A program made the position numbers and the translations under genes. 29,708 nt of DNA. Source: Pseudomonadota bacterium. Its GTDB lineage: Bacteria > Pseudomonadota > Gammaproteobacteria > Burkholderiales > Ferrovaceae. The stretch covers positions 1 to 29,708 of the forward strand of contig JAJZPY010000004.1 of the NCBI GenBank assembly GCA_021811005.1, read 5' to 3'. Positions 14,466 through 21,493 of the stretch are shown here, in pieces (within the stretch, counting starts at the first letter, position 1; each line of letters starts with the position of its first letter). Below the pieces are notes generated by a model that saw nothing but the letters and a program-made list of their open reading frames with translations, was not told where the DNA came from and searched no databases.

Positions 14466-16262
14466 ATGTCTCCTTTCGCCAGGCTATACGAAAATATCGA
14501 AATTGCCCTCTGGAATTCCCTGACGAGAAAGTTATCGAGTTTTTTGTTTGTGCTGGTGGGGCAATTGGGTGCGCTCTGGATTTTGTTCAGAGAGCACCGG
14601 GAAGTCAAAGCACTGCTGGAAGCCGCTGTCGGGGGACCAGAACTGGCTGCAAAGTTGCCCCCGGTGCTAGATCAGACGTTGGTTTTGATGGGCCTGCTGA
14701 CAGTCGGTCTTACCCTCTTCATTGGTTTCATGGTTTGGTATCTGCGCCATCTCATCGTGCGGCCCATCCGTACCGTTTCCAGTTTGTTGGGTGAGATGGG
14801 GAAAGGGGAAGGGGATCTCACGCGCAATTTGCCCCTCATGACCCATGACGAAATCCGTGACCTCTCCCAAAGCTACAATACGTTTTTGTTCAAACTGCGG
14901 GAAATCATCGACAGCGTGCGCCGCCTGGGTGTCAATATTGCATCGGATTCGGCTCGCGTGGCCAAGATTACGCGGGATGCCGTGGCCAGTACGGAACAGC
15001 AGGACCAGTTGAGTCAGGCCGTTTTCAATGCAAGCCAGGAAGCAACCGAAGCGATCAAGGACGTCAGTGGCAATGCGCAACGCATTTCAGCCTCGACTTC
15101 GACCAATCTGGACAAGGCCCGCTCTTCGGAGCAGGAAATGTTGCGTGTTGCTCATCAGATAGAGGACATCGACCAGAAGCTCGCTCATTTTTCCAAGGTT
15201 GTCGAAGAATTGAACGGCAGTTCGGAAAGCATCCGGGATATCGTCAAACTGATCGAAAATGTTTCAGATCAAACCAATCTATTGGCGCTCAACGCGGCGA
15301 TCGAGGCTGCAAGGGCTGGAGAATCGGGTCGGGGGTTTGCCGTGGTGGCCGACGAGGTGCGGCGTTTGGCTGAGAGGGTCAAGGGCGCCACCGAAGAGAT
15401 TTCAGGAAACATCAACAGAATGTCGGCACTGGTTCAGGAGACCATCCGCGAAACAGAAAACATCAACGTGGCCACTTCGCAGGCGCGTGCCGTCGTTCAT
15501 TCGGCATCCGGCTTGTTTCGGGAGATGGTGTCTGATTTCCAACTCACCAACGATCAGTTGACGGAGATCGCGGCAGCCATGGATGAGCTGTCCACGACCA
15601 ATAGCCTGACGCATGAAAATGTGTCCCAGATCCATGACATGTCCAGCGAAATCAGCCGTCGCATGAAGGACTCGAGAGATTCATCGGAACATCTGAACCG
15701 CTCGACCGAGCAGGTTCAGGAACTGGTGTCCCGCTTTAGAACCGGTAAAGGGAATTTCGATTTCAATCTGGACCTGATCAAGGAATACCGGGGCCGGGCT
15801 GAACAGACCATCAGTGCCATGGCGACCCGAGGGCTCCCCGTATTCGACCGGCAGTACCGGCCTATTCCAGGCACTGTGCCGCAAAAATACAAGACCGCTT
15901 ACGATGACGAATTTGCCCAGCAAATGCAGCCCCTGTGTGACCAACTTGCAGCATCGGTCCGTGGTGGCATTTTTGCGCTGTGCGTGGATGAAAACGGTTA
16001 TGGTCCCACTCATAACACCAAATATTCCCGGCCTCCGACCGGAAATCCTGAAATAGACACGGCTGCAAGCCGTGATAAACGCATTTTTGATGATCCGACG
16101 GGATTGCGCGCAGCCCGAAACAGCCAACCCTTCCTGCTGCAAACTTATATGCGGGATACCGGCGAACTCCTCAACGACCTTTCCATGCCCATCCTTGTCC
16201 AGGGCCGTCATTGGGGCTCCATCCGGGTGGGCTTCGACCCCCAAGGGCTGATGGGCGACTAG
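14466..16262 (+). CDS. Methyl-accepting chemotaxis protein with C-terminal cytoplasmic sensory-type domain
   Basis: The 598-aa receptor has two membrane helices (about 24-42 and 70-94) separated by a loop of only about 25 residues, too short for a periplasmic ligand domain. A HAMP linker follows (96-150), then the signalling domain with the CheA/CheW-contacting tip QTNLLALNAAIEAARAGE (about 269-286) and GRGFAVVADEVRRLAER. After the signalling domain comes a further 165 residues (about 433-598), beginning LIKEYRGRAEQTI. This part has a block FALCVDENGYGPTHN...RIFDDPTG and later FLLQTY, then DLSMPILVQGRHWGSIRVGF, resembling a Cache/PAS-like sensor fold. The sensory input is therefore probably cytoplasmic. 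A sigma-28 promoter precedes it. The ligand is unknown. Confidence 0.92.
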   Translation: MSPFARLYENIEIALWNSLTRKLSSFLFVLVGQLGALWILFREHREVKALLEAAVGGPELAAKLPPVLDQTLVLMGLLTVGLTLFIGFMVWYLRHLIVRPIRTVSSLLGEMGKGEGDLTRNLPLMTHDEIRDLSQSYNTFLFKLREIIDSVRRLGVNIASDSARVAKITRDAVASTEQQDQLSQAVFNASQEATEAIKDVSGNAQRISASTSTNLDKARSSEQEMLRVAHQIEDIDQKLAHFSKVVEELNGSSESIRDIVKLIENVSDQTNLLALNAAIEAARAGESGRGFAVVADEVRRLAERVKGATEEISGNINRMSALVQETIRETENINVATSQARAVVHSASGLFREMVSDFQLTNDQLTEIAAAMDELSTTNSLTHENVSQIHDMSSEISRRMKDSRDSSEHLNRSTEQVQELVSRFRTGKGNFDFNLDLIKEYRGRAEQTISAMATRGLPVFDRQYRPIPGTVPQKYKTAYDDEFAQQMQPLCDQLAASVRGGIFALCVDENGYGPTHNTKYSRPPTGNPEIDTAASRDKRIFDDPTGLRAARNSQPFLLQTYMRDTGELLNDLSMPILVQGRHWGSIRVGFDPQGLMGD

Positions 16263-16314
16263 AATTGGCCGGTTTTTCGCCTGCCCTTGGGGACACCTTT
16301 CAGAAAATCAAGGT

Positions 16315-16342
16315 CTTGAAGACGGTTGTCATTGCCCTTAAC
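16315..16342 (+). promoter_or_regulatory. Candidate sigma-32 heat-shock promoter for the small heat-shock genes
   Basis: CTTGAAG (16315-16321) matches the RpoH -35 consensus CTTGAAA in six of seven positions. After 13 nt comes CCCTTAAC (16335-16342), a partial match to CCCCATNT. It lies about 58 bp before the first Hsp20 ATG. Position and spacing fit, but the -10 half is weak. Confidence 0.45.
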
Positions 16343-16399
16343 TGGGGGATGTGAGGCATGGGCGTCGCCCTGCCACGAACCATCCAGAGGGAGGATTCG

Positions 16400-16843
16400 A
16401 TGATTTACCGTACCTTGTTTCCACGTGACATGTTTGCGGAGCTGGATCGCTTGCAACGCGACCTGGCTCAGGCTTTTGAATTGTCGCCCAGCATTCGCGG
16501 CACTGCCCGGGGAGGTTTTCCGGGGGTCAACGTCGGCAATACGCAGAAGTCGGTCGAGGTCTATGTTTTTGTGCCCGGAATAGAACCGGGAGATCTTGAG
16601 GTCCAGCTTGAAAAGGGCGTTTTGACGATTGCCGGAACGAGAAAACCCCCTTTTTCCGACGGTTCTGGAGAGAAAGTAACTGCTCACATTGATGAGCGCT
16701 TCAGCGGCCGTTTCCGGCGCGTGATTGCGTTGCCGGATGACCTCAGCCCCGATGCCGTGGAGGCTCGTTACCGGGATGGTGTGCTGCATGTGAGCATTCC
16801 GCGCCGGGAAGCGGCACTGCCGCGTCGAATCACCATTCAGTAA
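16400..16843 (+). CDS. Small heat-shock protein (Hsp20 family), first of tandem pair
   Basis: The 147-aa protein has an alpha-crystallin domain from about residue 35 to 135, seen in VEVYVFVPGIEPGDLEVQLEK... and the later RFRRVIALPDDL, with DGVLHVSIPR as the last strands. The C-terminal I-x-I type tail (RRITIQ) used for oligomer contacts is present. Small Hsp20 chaperones hold unfolding proteins in the cytoplasm. I chose the ATG at 16400 (MIYRTLFPRD) because AGGGAGGA precedes it by a few bases; the ORF extends to 16358 without family sequence. A sigma-32-like promoter lies upstream, and the second Hsp20 starts 11 bp after the stop. Confidence 0.93.
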   Translation: MIYRTLFPRDMFAELDRLQRDLAQAFELSPSIRGTARGGFPGVNVGNTQKSVEVYVFVPGIEPGDLEVQLEKGVLTIAGTRKPPFSDGSGEKVTAHIDERFSGRFRRVIALPDDLSPDAVEARYRDGVLHVSIPRREAALPRRITIQ

Positions 16844-16854
16844 GGAGTCCTGTC

Positions 16855-17235
16855 ATGACCATACAAACGCAGACCCATCCGGAAAACGAAAGGCAGCAAC
16901 CTGAGAGCTGCCTGCTGCCGCCAGTGGATGTCACGGAAGATGTTTCCGGCATCACCCTTTATGCGGATTTCCCCGGAGTTCCCAAAGAGCGGTTGAAATT
17001 GCAGGTGGAGGCACAAACCCTGACGATTGAGGGCGAACTGACCCTTGATGTCCCTGAGGGGATGGAAGCAGTGCACGTGGAAGTCGCGCACCCCCGTTTC
17101 CGACGGGTGTTTACCCTGTCCAAAGAGCTGGACAGCGAAAGGGTTTCCGCAGATTTCAACCAGGGGGTCCTCAAAATTCGTATCCCGAAAACCGCACATG
17201 CGCAACCGCGCAAGGTCAGCATACAGGTCGAGTGA
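16855..17235 (+). CDS. Small heat-shock protein (Hsp20 family), second of tandem pair
   Basis: The 126-aa protein is a second alpha-crystallin domain protein. VDVTEDVSGITLYADFPGVP opens the domain at about residue 24, LQVEAQTLTIEGEL follows, and FRRVFTLSKELDSERVSADF and QGVLKIRIPK close it. The loop between strands 5 and 6 is reduced, and the tail ends in KVSIQVE with a partial I-x-V. It diverges clearly from its neighbour, so the pair may form mixed oligomers as in other bacteria with two class A/B Hsp20s; that is inference. AAGGAG lies about 8 nt before the ATG. The stop (17233-17235) is directly followed by the stop of the convergent persulfide dioxygenase gene, together forming TGATCA. 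Confidence 0.92.
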   Translation: MTIQTQTHPENERQQPESCLLPPVDVTEDVSGITLYADFPGVPKERLKLQVEAQTLTIEGELTLDVPEGMEAVHVEVAHPRFRRVFTLSKELDSERVSADFNQGVLKIRIPKTAHAQPRKVSIQVE

Positions 17236-18099
17236 TCAAATGCGGTCCAATGGAATCTTGAGGTAGCTCACTCCGTTGGACTCGGGAGGGGGGCGGTGTC
17301 CTGCGCGCATGTTGATTTGCACGGACGGCAGCAGCAAGGTGGGGGCCGTCAGTGTGGCATCGCGAGCATGCCGCAGGGCAACGAACGCCTCCAGGCCGAT
17401 TCCGTCCCTGGCGTGGATGTTGTCCGCACGTTGTGCGGCAACGGTGGTCCAGGGATGGACCGGCCGTTCGCCTGGCCGATAGTCGTGGCAAAGGTAAAGC
17501 CGGGTTTCCTGGGGCAAGTCCAGGATCCGGCGAATGGAGCGGTAAAGGGATCCGGCATCGCCACCGGGAAAATCACAGCGTGCTGTCCCGTAGTCGGGCG
17601 AAAAAAGGGTGTCTCCCACGAAAGCCGCCAGGCCTGTCACATAGGTCATGCACGCAGGGGTATGACCCGGAGTGTGCCAGGCCTGGACGGGCAGTTTGCC
17701 GATGAAAAACGTTTCATCGTCTTCAAACAGGTGATCGAATTGCCGGCCGTCACAACGGAATTCGGGGCCGGCATTGAACAATTCACCAAAATGCTGCTGG
17801 ATGCGGGTGACGTGTTTCCCGATGGCAATCCGCCCGCCTAGCCGGGATGCCAGATAAGGGGCTGCCGTGAGATGGTCGGCATGGACATGGGTCTCCAGTA
17901 TCCACTGAACGTGGGCTTCCAATGCCTGGATCCTGGCAATCAGGCGGTCTGCGTTGTCGGTACGGGTGCGACCGGAGTTGGGTTGGTAATCGAGTACGCT
18001 GTCGATGATGGCGCAATGGCGGGTTTCGGGGTCAACCACCAGGTGGCTCAGCGTCGCTGTCGCCGGATCGAAAAACGATTCAACCAGCGCTTCGGCCAT
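17236..18099 (-). CDS. Persulfide dioxygenase-like metallo-beta-lactamase-fold protein
   Basis: The 287-aa protein belongs to the ETHE1/Blh-type branch of the metallo-beta-lactamase fold, in which glutathione persulfide is oxidised to sulfite. Metal ligands are seen in THVHADH (residues 70-76), PGHTPAC with His146, GDTLF with Asp163 and CHDY with His205. Stretches FFDPATATLSHLVVDPET and DYGTARCDFPGG are typical of this branch rather than of glyoxalase II. It has the long bacterial C-terminal extension seen in Blh-type members. The ATG (18097-18099) lies 3 bp after the rhodanese stop, so the two are co-transcribed and act on the same sulfane sulfur pool. Chain length and motifs show no damage. 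Confidence 0.9.
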   Translation of the reverse strand: MAEALVESFFDPATATLSHLVVDPETRHCAIIDSVLDYQPNSGRTRTDNADRLIARIQALEAHVQWILETHVHADHLTAAPYLASRLGGRIAIGKHVTRIQQHFGELFNAGPEFRCDGRQFDHLFEDDETFFIGKLPVQAWHTPGHTPACMTYVTGLAAFVGDTLFSPDYGTARCDFPGGDAGSLYRSIRRILDLPQETRLYLCHDYRPGERPVHPWTTVAAQRADNIHARDGIGLEAFVALRHARDATLTAPTLLLPSVQINMRAGHRPPPESNGVSYLKIPLDRI

Positions 18100-18102
18100 G
18101 GC

Positions 18103-18483
18103 TCATTCAAACGGAGTGACCGGCGGTTTGGCGACCGGCTTGCCTGCTGCGGCCCAGGCATCGAAACCGCCTGCAAGGGACTGCACGTTCAAATACCCCA
18201 TTTCTTTCAGCGCGGCGCAACAGAGCGCGGCGCGCCCGCTGGTTTTGCAATAAACCACCAGCTTGAGGTCGCGTGGCGCCAAAGCCGGATTGCTGCTCAT
18301 TTTGAATTCGATGGTACCGCGCGACATGTGAATGGCCCCGGGAATATGTCCTGCTGCAAATTCATCGGCTTCCCTGACATCGACCAGCAGGTCGGCATCC
18401 CGAATGGCCTCTTCGGCTTGGTCGAGAGAAATTTCCCGGGTCTGGCTTTTGGCGGCCAGCACCAGGTCGTGGGCAGATTTCAT
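18103..18483 (-). CDS. Rhodanese-domain sulfurtransferase
   Basis: The 126-aa single-domain rhodanese has VDVREADEFAAGHIPGAIHM (about residues 34-53), the active-site loop CKTSGR with catalytic Cys79, and the C-terminal LAGGFDAW motif (103-110). It transfers sulfane sulfur between thiols, probably making or using glutathione persulfide for the dioxygenase encoded 3 bp downstream. A short N-terminal extension (about 16 residues) carries no signal peptide, so it should be cytoplasmic. The ATG at 18481-18483 follows the CTTCCGGAGC region, giving GGAG on the minus strand. An inverted repeat overlapping a likely -10 box lies just upstream and may bind a sulfide/persulfide-responsive repressor. Confidence 0.93.
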   Translation of the reverse strand: MKSAHDLVLAAKSQTREISLDQAEEAIRDADLLVDVREADEFAAGHIPGAIHMSRGTIEFKMSSNPALAPRDLKLVVYCKTSGRAALCCAALKEMGYLNVQSLAGGFDAWAAAGKPVAKPPVTPFE

Positions 18484-18506
18484 GGCAGCTCCGGAAGAAG
18501 TGGAAG

Positions 18507-18524
18507 GAATAATGAGATATTCTA
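18507..18524 (-). promoter_or_regulatory. Candidate promoter/operator of the rhodanese-persulfide dioxygenase operon
   Basis: GAATA-N6-TATTC (18507-18522) is a perfect inverted repeat. On the minus strand it overlaps TAGAAT (18519-18524), a 5 of 6 match to the -10 consensus. An operator over the -10 box is how ArsR-type persulfide sensors such as BigR/SqrR repress similar operons. No such regulator gene is in the window, so the link is inference. Confidence 0.4.
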
Positions 18525-18576
18525 ACTGGCATCGTTCTCAAACTGAAAATACCTTCGGGAGCATGGGAAAGCACCG

Positions 18577-19092
18577 ATGATGGTCATCCTGAAACAAACG
18601 GTCATGTACCTGGAAACCGAGGATCGCCTGCAATTGCTGTCGCAATGCGGTGACGAGTCGGTGATTTCCTTGTGGCTGACGCGGCGCCTCGCCGATCGCA
18701 TGGTGCAGGCAATTTTTCATGGTCTGGATGCGGCTGTGCCCGGCAGTCGGGCAGAGGGCTTTTGGCGCGAAGGTGCCGTCCAGGAGGCTACCGCCGCGGC
18801 AGACGAGGCCGGTTTGCACCGCCCGGTTCCGGTCGACAACCCGGCCCCACAGCATCTTGTCCTCTCGATTGACATTACTCCGTTGCCGGACGGACAGCAG
18901 CTGATATTTCACGCAGCCGGGTGCGATGCCAGTTTTGCCTTGGGCGAACTCCCGCTGCTTCGATGGCTTGGGATTTTGCAGCGCCTCTATCTGCAGGCGG
19001 GCTGGGGCACGGCGGACATCTGGCCGGCCTGGTTTGAACCGGAAATATCGGGCCGGGACTTGCATGTCCCCGAAGGTACTGTGCTCCATTAA
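18577..19092 (+). CDS. Hypothetical protein, 171 aa, at the edge of the surface island
   Basis: I do not recognise this family. The protein has no signal peptide or membrane helix. It starts MMVILKQTV and contains the amphipathic segment ISLWLTRRLADRMVQAIF (residues 30-47), followed by an acidic Ala-rich stretch (60-80) and a C-terminal half with predicted alternating strands and a helix LLRWLGILQRLYLQAGWG (127-144). Trp is unusually frequent in the C-terminal half (WGTADIWPAWFEPE). Two adjacent ATGs (18577, 18580) can serve as start, with GGGAAAG upstream. It is divergent from the rhodanese operon and precedes the LytM/bactofilin pair by 137 bp on the same strand. Codon use and GC content look like the neighbours, so it is likely a true gene. 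Confidence 0.7.
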   Translation: MMVILKQTVMYLETEDRLQLLSQCGDESVISLWLTRRLADRMVQAIFHGLDAAVPGSRAEGFWREGAVQEATAAADEAGLHRPVPVDNPAPQHLVLSIDITPLPDGQQLIFHAAGCDASFALGELPLLRWLGILQRLYLQAGWGTADIWPAWFEPEISGRDLHVPEGTVLH

Positions 19093-19150
19093 TGTAGCCT
19101 ATTGATTATAAATTGCTTTTTTTGTTTCTATGCTGTAGGGTTTTTCCCTA
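19092..19150 (+). promoter_or_regulatory. Regulatory region upstream of the LytM-bactofilin pair
   Basis: This AT-rich stretch holds ATGTAGCCTATTGATTA (19092-19108). A sequence matching it at 14 of 17 positions lies upstream of the type I secretion operon at 21847. It also holds a perfect inverted repeat TAGGG-TTTTT-CCCTA (19136-19150). TATACT at 19149-19154 is a fair -10 box but has no good -35 partner. The start of transcription cannot be fixed. Confidence 0.4.
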
Positions 19151-19229
19151 TACTGCAGCCAAGCCTGTTCGTGCTACCATCCCCTTCCGCGGTTCCGCAG
19201 CCCTACGATAAAAACCTGGGAGAAACTCC

Positions 19230-20159
19230 ATGCAGTTGATGTGGATATCCGGCCCCACAGGGGAAGTCCGTAAAGTGTCCATCACGGCGCGAGATATCCT
19301 TATCTGGGCTTCTGCTTTGTCCTTTGCATTGATATCCACCGGGTTTCTGCTGTATCTCATCGGCTTTAAAATTGCGATCGAAGTGCGTCCTGATTTGGCA
19401 CGCAGCCTGGGTGGAGTCACTACAAAAGCCGAGCAGGATCGCATGGAATCCTTTTACCGGGACCGCTTGGCCGCCATGCAAGCAAGCCTTGATTCGACCG
19501 TGCAGCAAATCAAGCAATTGCAGACCCTCAAAGACCGCTTCATGATGATGGCCACGCCCGTGCTGTTGCGTGAAAAGCATGGCGCTGCAAGCGATGGCAA
19601 GGGAGGGCCGCTGATCCCGGTCCTGAGCCCCCCACCGGCGCTTGCTGGTCCTTTGCCGGCCTCTCTTGAAGGGACGCTTCAGGAAGTGGCACGGTTCCAG
19701 AAGCTTCTGGATGAAGTGCAACAAAATTGGGCGCAGCAGTTGTCCTGGCTGCAGACCTTGCCTACCGGCATTCCAATCAGCGGGGATTACGGCATTTCAA
19801 GTGGTTATGGTCTGCGCAATGACCCTTTTACAGGCGCACTGGCACGACACGACGGACTTGATTTCACGGCACCTCCTGGGACGTCCATACTGGCGGCGGC
19901 CGATGGGGTCGTGACTCGCGTCGGGCACGATGCAAGCTACGGCAATGTCGTTGAAATCACTCATGCCCAAGGGTTCATGACCCGGTACGCTCACCTGAGC
20001 CAGGCATTGGTCGTACCCGGGCAGCAGGTCAAGCGTGGGCAACACGTGGCGGATGTAGGGAATACGGGTCGTTCCACCGGCCCCCACTTGCACTATGAAG
20101 TATTTCACAACGGTTCCGTGATCAATCCAGCCCAGGTTCTTTCCCTCAGCCGGGGCTGA
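19230..20159 (+). CDS. Membrane-anchored M23 (LytM-type) peptidase
   Basis: The 309-aa protein has a short cytoplasmic start (about 22 residues), one membrane helix (about 23-50), a coiled-coil region (about 66-110 and 146-175) and a C-terminal LytM domain (about 186-305). Metal ligands of M23 enzymes are present: HDGLDF (His207, Asp211) and GPHLHYEV (His286, His288), with SSGYGLRNDP at the domain start. It should cleave peptidoglycan cross-links from the periplasmic face. The ATG is preceded by GGGAGA. The bactofilin gene follows 17 bp after the stop. Bactofilin-M23 gene pairs are known in several bacteria, where the cytoskeletal polymer places the hydrolase (for example LmdC-BacA and Csd1-CcmA). 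Confidence 0.92.
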   Translation: MQLMWISGPTGEVRKVSITARDILIWASALSFALISTGFLLYLIGFKIAIEVRPDLARSLGGVTTKAEQDRMESFYRDRLAAMQASLDSTVQQIKQLQTLKDRFMMMATPVLLREKHGAASDGKGGPLIPVLSPPPALAGPLPASLEGTLQEVARFQKLLDEVQQNWAQQLSWLQTLPTGIPISGDYGISSGYGLRNDPFTGALARHDGLDFTAPPGTSILAAADGVVTRVGHDASYGNVVEITHAQGFMTRYAHLSQALVVPGQQVKRGQHVADVGNTGRSTGPHLHYEVFHNGSVINPAQVLSLSRG

Positions 20160-20176
20160 TAGTCAAAGGGGGGCGC

Positions 20177-20617
20177 ATGTTTAAAAAAAAGAAGTCTTCG
20201 GAATTCGAACTGCCTCCCACACAGGAAAAGTTTGATACCCTGATCGGAGTCACCACGGTCATTTACGGGCGCCTTGAATTGTCCGACAGCGTGCGTATCG
20301 ACGGGAAAGTCGTGGGTAACATTGAAACCGTGAAGGGTAAGCTGGTATCCGTTGCCATCGGACGCACGGGAGAAGTATTTGGTGACATTACAGCTCACCG
20401 CGTGATGGTTTCGGGCAAGGTCGAGGGAAACATCAACGCGGCTGAACGGGCGGAGTTCCACAGGGATTCCGAAGTTCGGGGAGACGTGACTTACGGCATT
20501 ATCGGTGTTGAACATGGTGCCAAGCTTTTGGGCCTGGTGATTCAGAACCAGGTCAACACCAGCGCCCCTTCTGCTCCCAGCGCCCAGGCCGTGATCAAGG
20601 TGGCGCAAGAGAAATAA
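20177..20617 (+). CDS. Bactofilin 1 (paired with the M23 peptidase)
   Basis: The 146-aa protein is a bactofilin, a cytoskeletal protein that polymerises without nucleotides. The right-handed beta-helix is visible as repeating units with Gly and hydrophobic positions, such as VIYGRLELSDSVRIDGKVVG and SVAIGRTGEVFGDITAHRV, from about residue 27 to 120. The N-terminal MFKKKKSS is a basic, possibly membrane-targeting end. The C-terminus is Ser/Pro/Ala rich. It is in an apparent operon with the LytM peptidase and is convergent with bactofilin 2. AAAGGGGGGCGC just before the ATG supplies the ribosome-binding site. Confidence 0.93.
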   Translation: MFKKKKSSEFELPPTQEKFDTLIGVTTVIYGRLELSDSVRIDGKVVGNIETVKGKLVSVAIGRTGEVFGDITAHRVMVSGKVEGNINAAERAEFHRDSEVRGDVTYGIIGVEHGAKLLGLVIQNQVNTSAPSAPSAQAVIKVAQEK

Positions 20618-20654
20618 GCGGTTTCAGGCCCAACTTGGCGGACCCGCAGCTTTC

Positions 20655-21092
20655 CTACCCTTTTTTCCTGAGTTCGCCTTTGACGATCCCGCCGCGCTGG
20701 ATGGTGATGCTTTTGTAAGTCAGCTTGCCGTCAACGATCGCCCGGCTGCCGATGGTCAAGTCCGAGCAATCCAGCGAGCCTGAGAAATTTCCCTTGACGT
20801 TCACCGTTTCGCAAACCAGGTTGCCGTCCAAGGTGCCTGTTGAGCCAATTTGCACTGAATGAAGGGAAAGTGTTCCGCGTACCGTGCCATCGATGGTCAG
20901 GTAGCCATTGGAACGAATTTCCCCAATGAACTCAAACCCTTCGCTGATGACGGAAGGTTTCAGGTTTCCATTGGAAGTCGATTTTATTCCCAAAGTGCCC
21001 GGTGTCGGCCCGTTGCCCTTTTCAGGGGGAGTGCCGTGCGATTCCTGCGTGGACTGAACGCCCTCATCCTTGTCGCGCCGTTTATTGAACAC
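20655..21092 (-). CDS. Bactofilin 2
   Basis: The 145-aa protein is a second bactofilin. The N-terminal 50 residues are charged and low-complexity (MFNKRRDKDEGVQSTQE...). The beta-helix then runs from about residue 50 to 142, for example EGFEFIGEIRSNGYLTIDG and later CSDLTIGSRAIVDGKLTYK. It begins with GTG (21090-21092), with GAGG 7 nt upstream on the minus strand; the next in-frame ATG does not leave a complete domain. It follows bactofilin 3 by 2 bp and is convergent with bactofilin 1 across 37 bp. Its sequence differs from bactofilins 1 and 3, so this is not a recent duplication. Confidence 0.92.
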   Translation of the reverse strand: MFNKRRDKDEGVQSTQESHGTPPEKGNGPTPGTLGIKSTSNGNLKPSVISEGFEFIGEIRSNGYLTIDGTVRGTLSLHSVQIGSTGTLDGNLVCETVNVKGNFSGSLDCSDLTIGSRAIVDGKLTYKSITIQRGGIVKGELRKKG

Positions 21093-21094
21093 GG

Positions 21095-21493
21095 TCAGGC
21101 CTCGGGAGTGGAATCAGGATGGCCGGACCCTGTGGGTGCCGCATAGGCAGGCGCAACCGGGGCGGGTTCGATTTTTTGCATGGTCCCCTGCAGTTCTCCG
21201 CCTTTCTCTATCTCGATCTCGGCGTACTGCACGGTCCCTACAATTTTGCCGGTGGATCGGATGAACAGGGATTTTTTGGCAATGAGGGTGTCGTAGATTT
21301 CTCCGCGCAGGTCAATGACGTCCGCTGTGACTTTGCCTCGAATCACGGCAGTACTGGTGAGAATCAGTTCCCGCGCCGTAATCTCGCCTTCGATATTGCC
21401 CGATATGGAGGCGCTTTCCGGCACGATAAACGTGCCATTGAGAATCACACCCTCACCTACGGTCAGACAGCCATTTTGGTTGGTATCACTCAA
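21095..21493 (-). CDS. Bactofilin 3
   Basis: The 132-aa product has the bactofilin beta-helix (about residues 10-110), with units such as ILNGTFIVPESASISGNIEG and VTADVIDLRGEIYDTLIAK, and a Pro/Ala-rich tail. No ATG precedes the domain. Two TTG codons compete. I chose TTG at 21491-21493 because AGGGGGA lies 6 nt upstream on the minus strand; TTG at 21509-21511 has only a weak AAGAAG about 10 nt upstream and would add six residues. It sits 2 bp before bactofilin 2, so the two should be co-translated. A TTG start suggests low translation. Confidence 0.85.
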   Translation of the reverse strand: MSDTNQNGCLTVGEGVILNGTFIVPESASISGNIEGEITARELILTSTAVIRGKVTADVIDLRGEIYDTLIAKKSLFIRSTGKIVGTVQYAEIEIEKGGELQGTMQKIEPAPVAPAYAAPTGSGHPDSTPEA

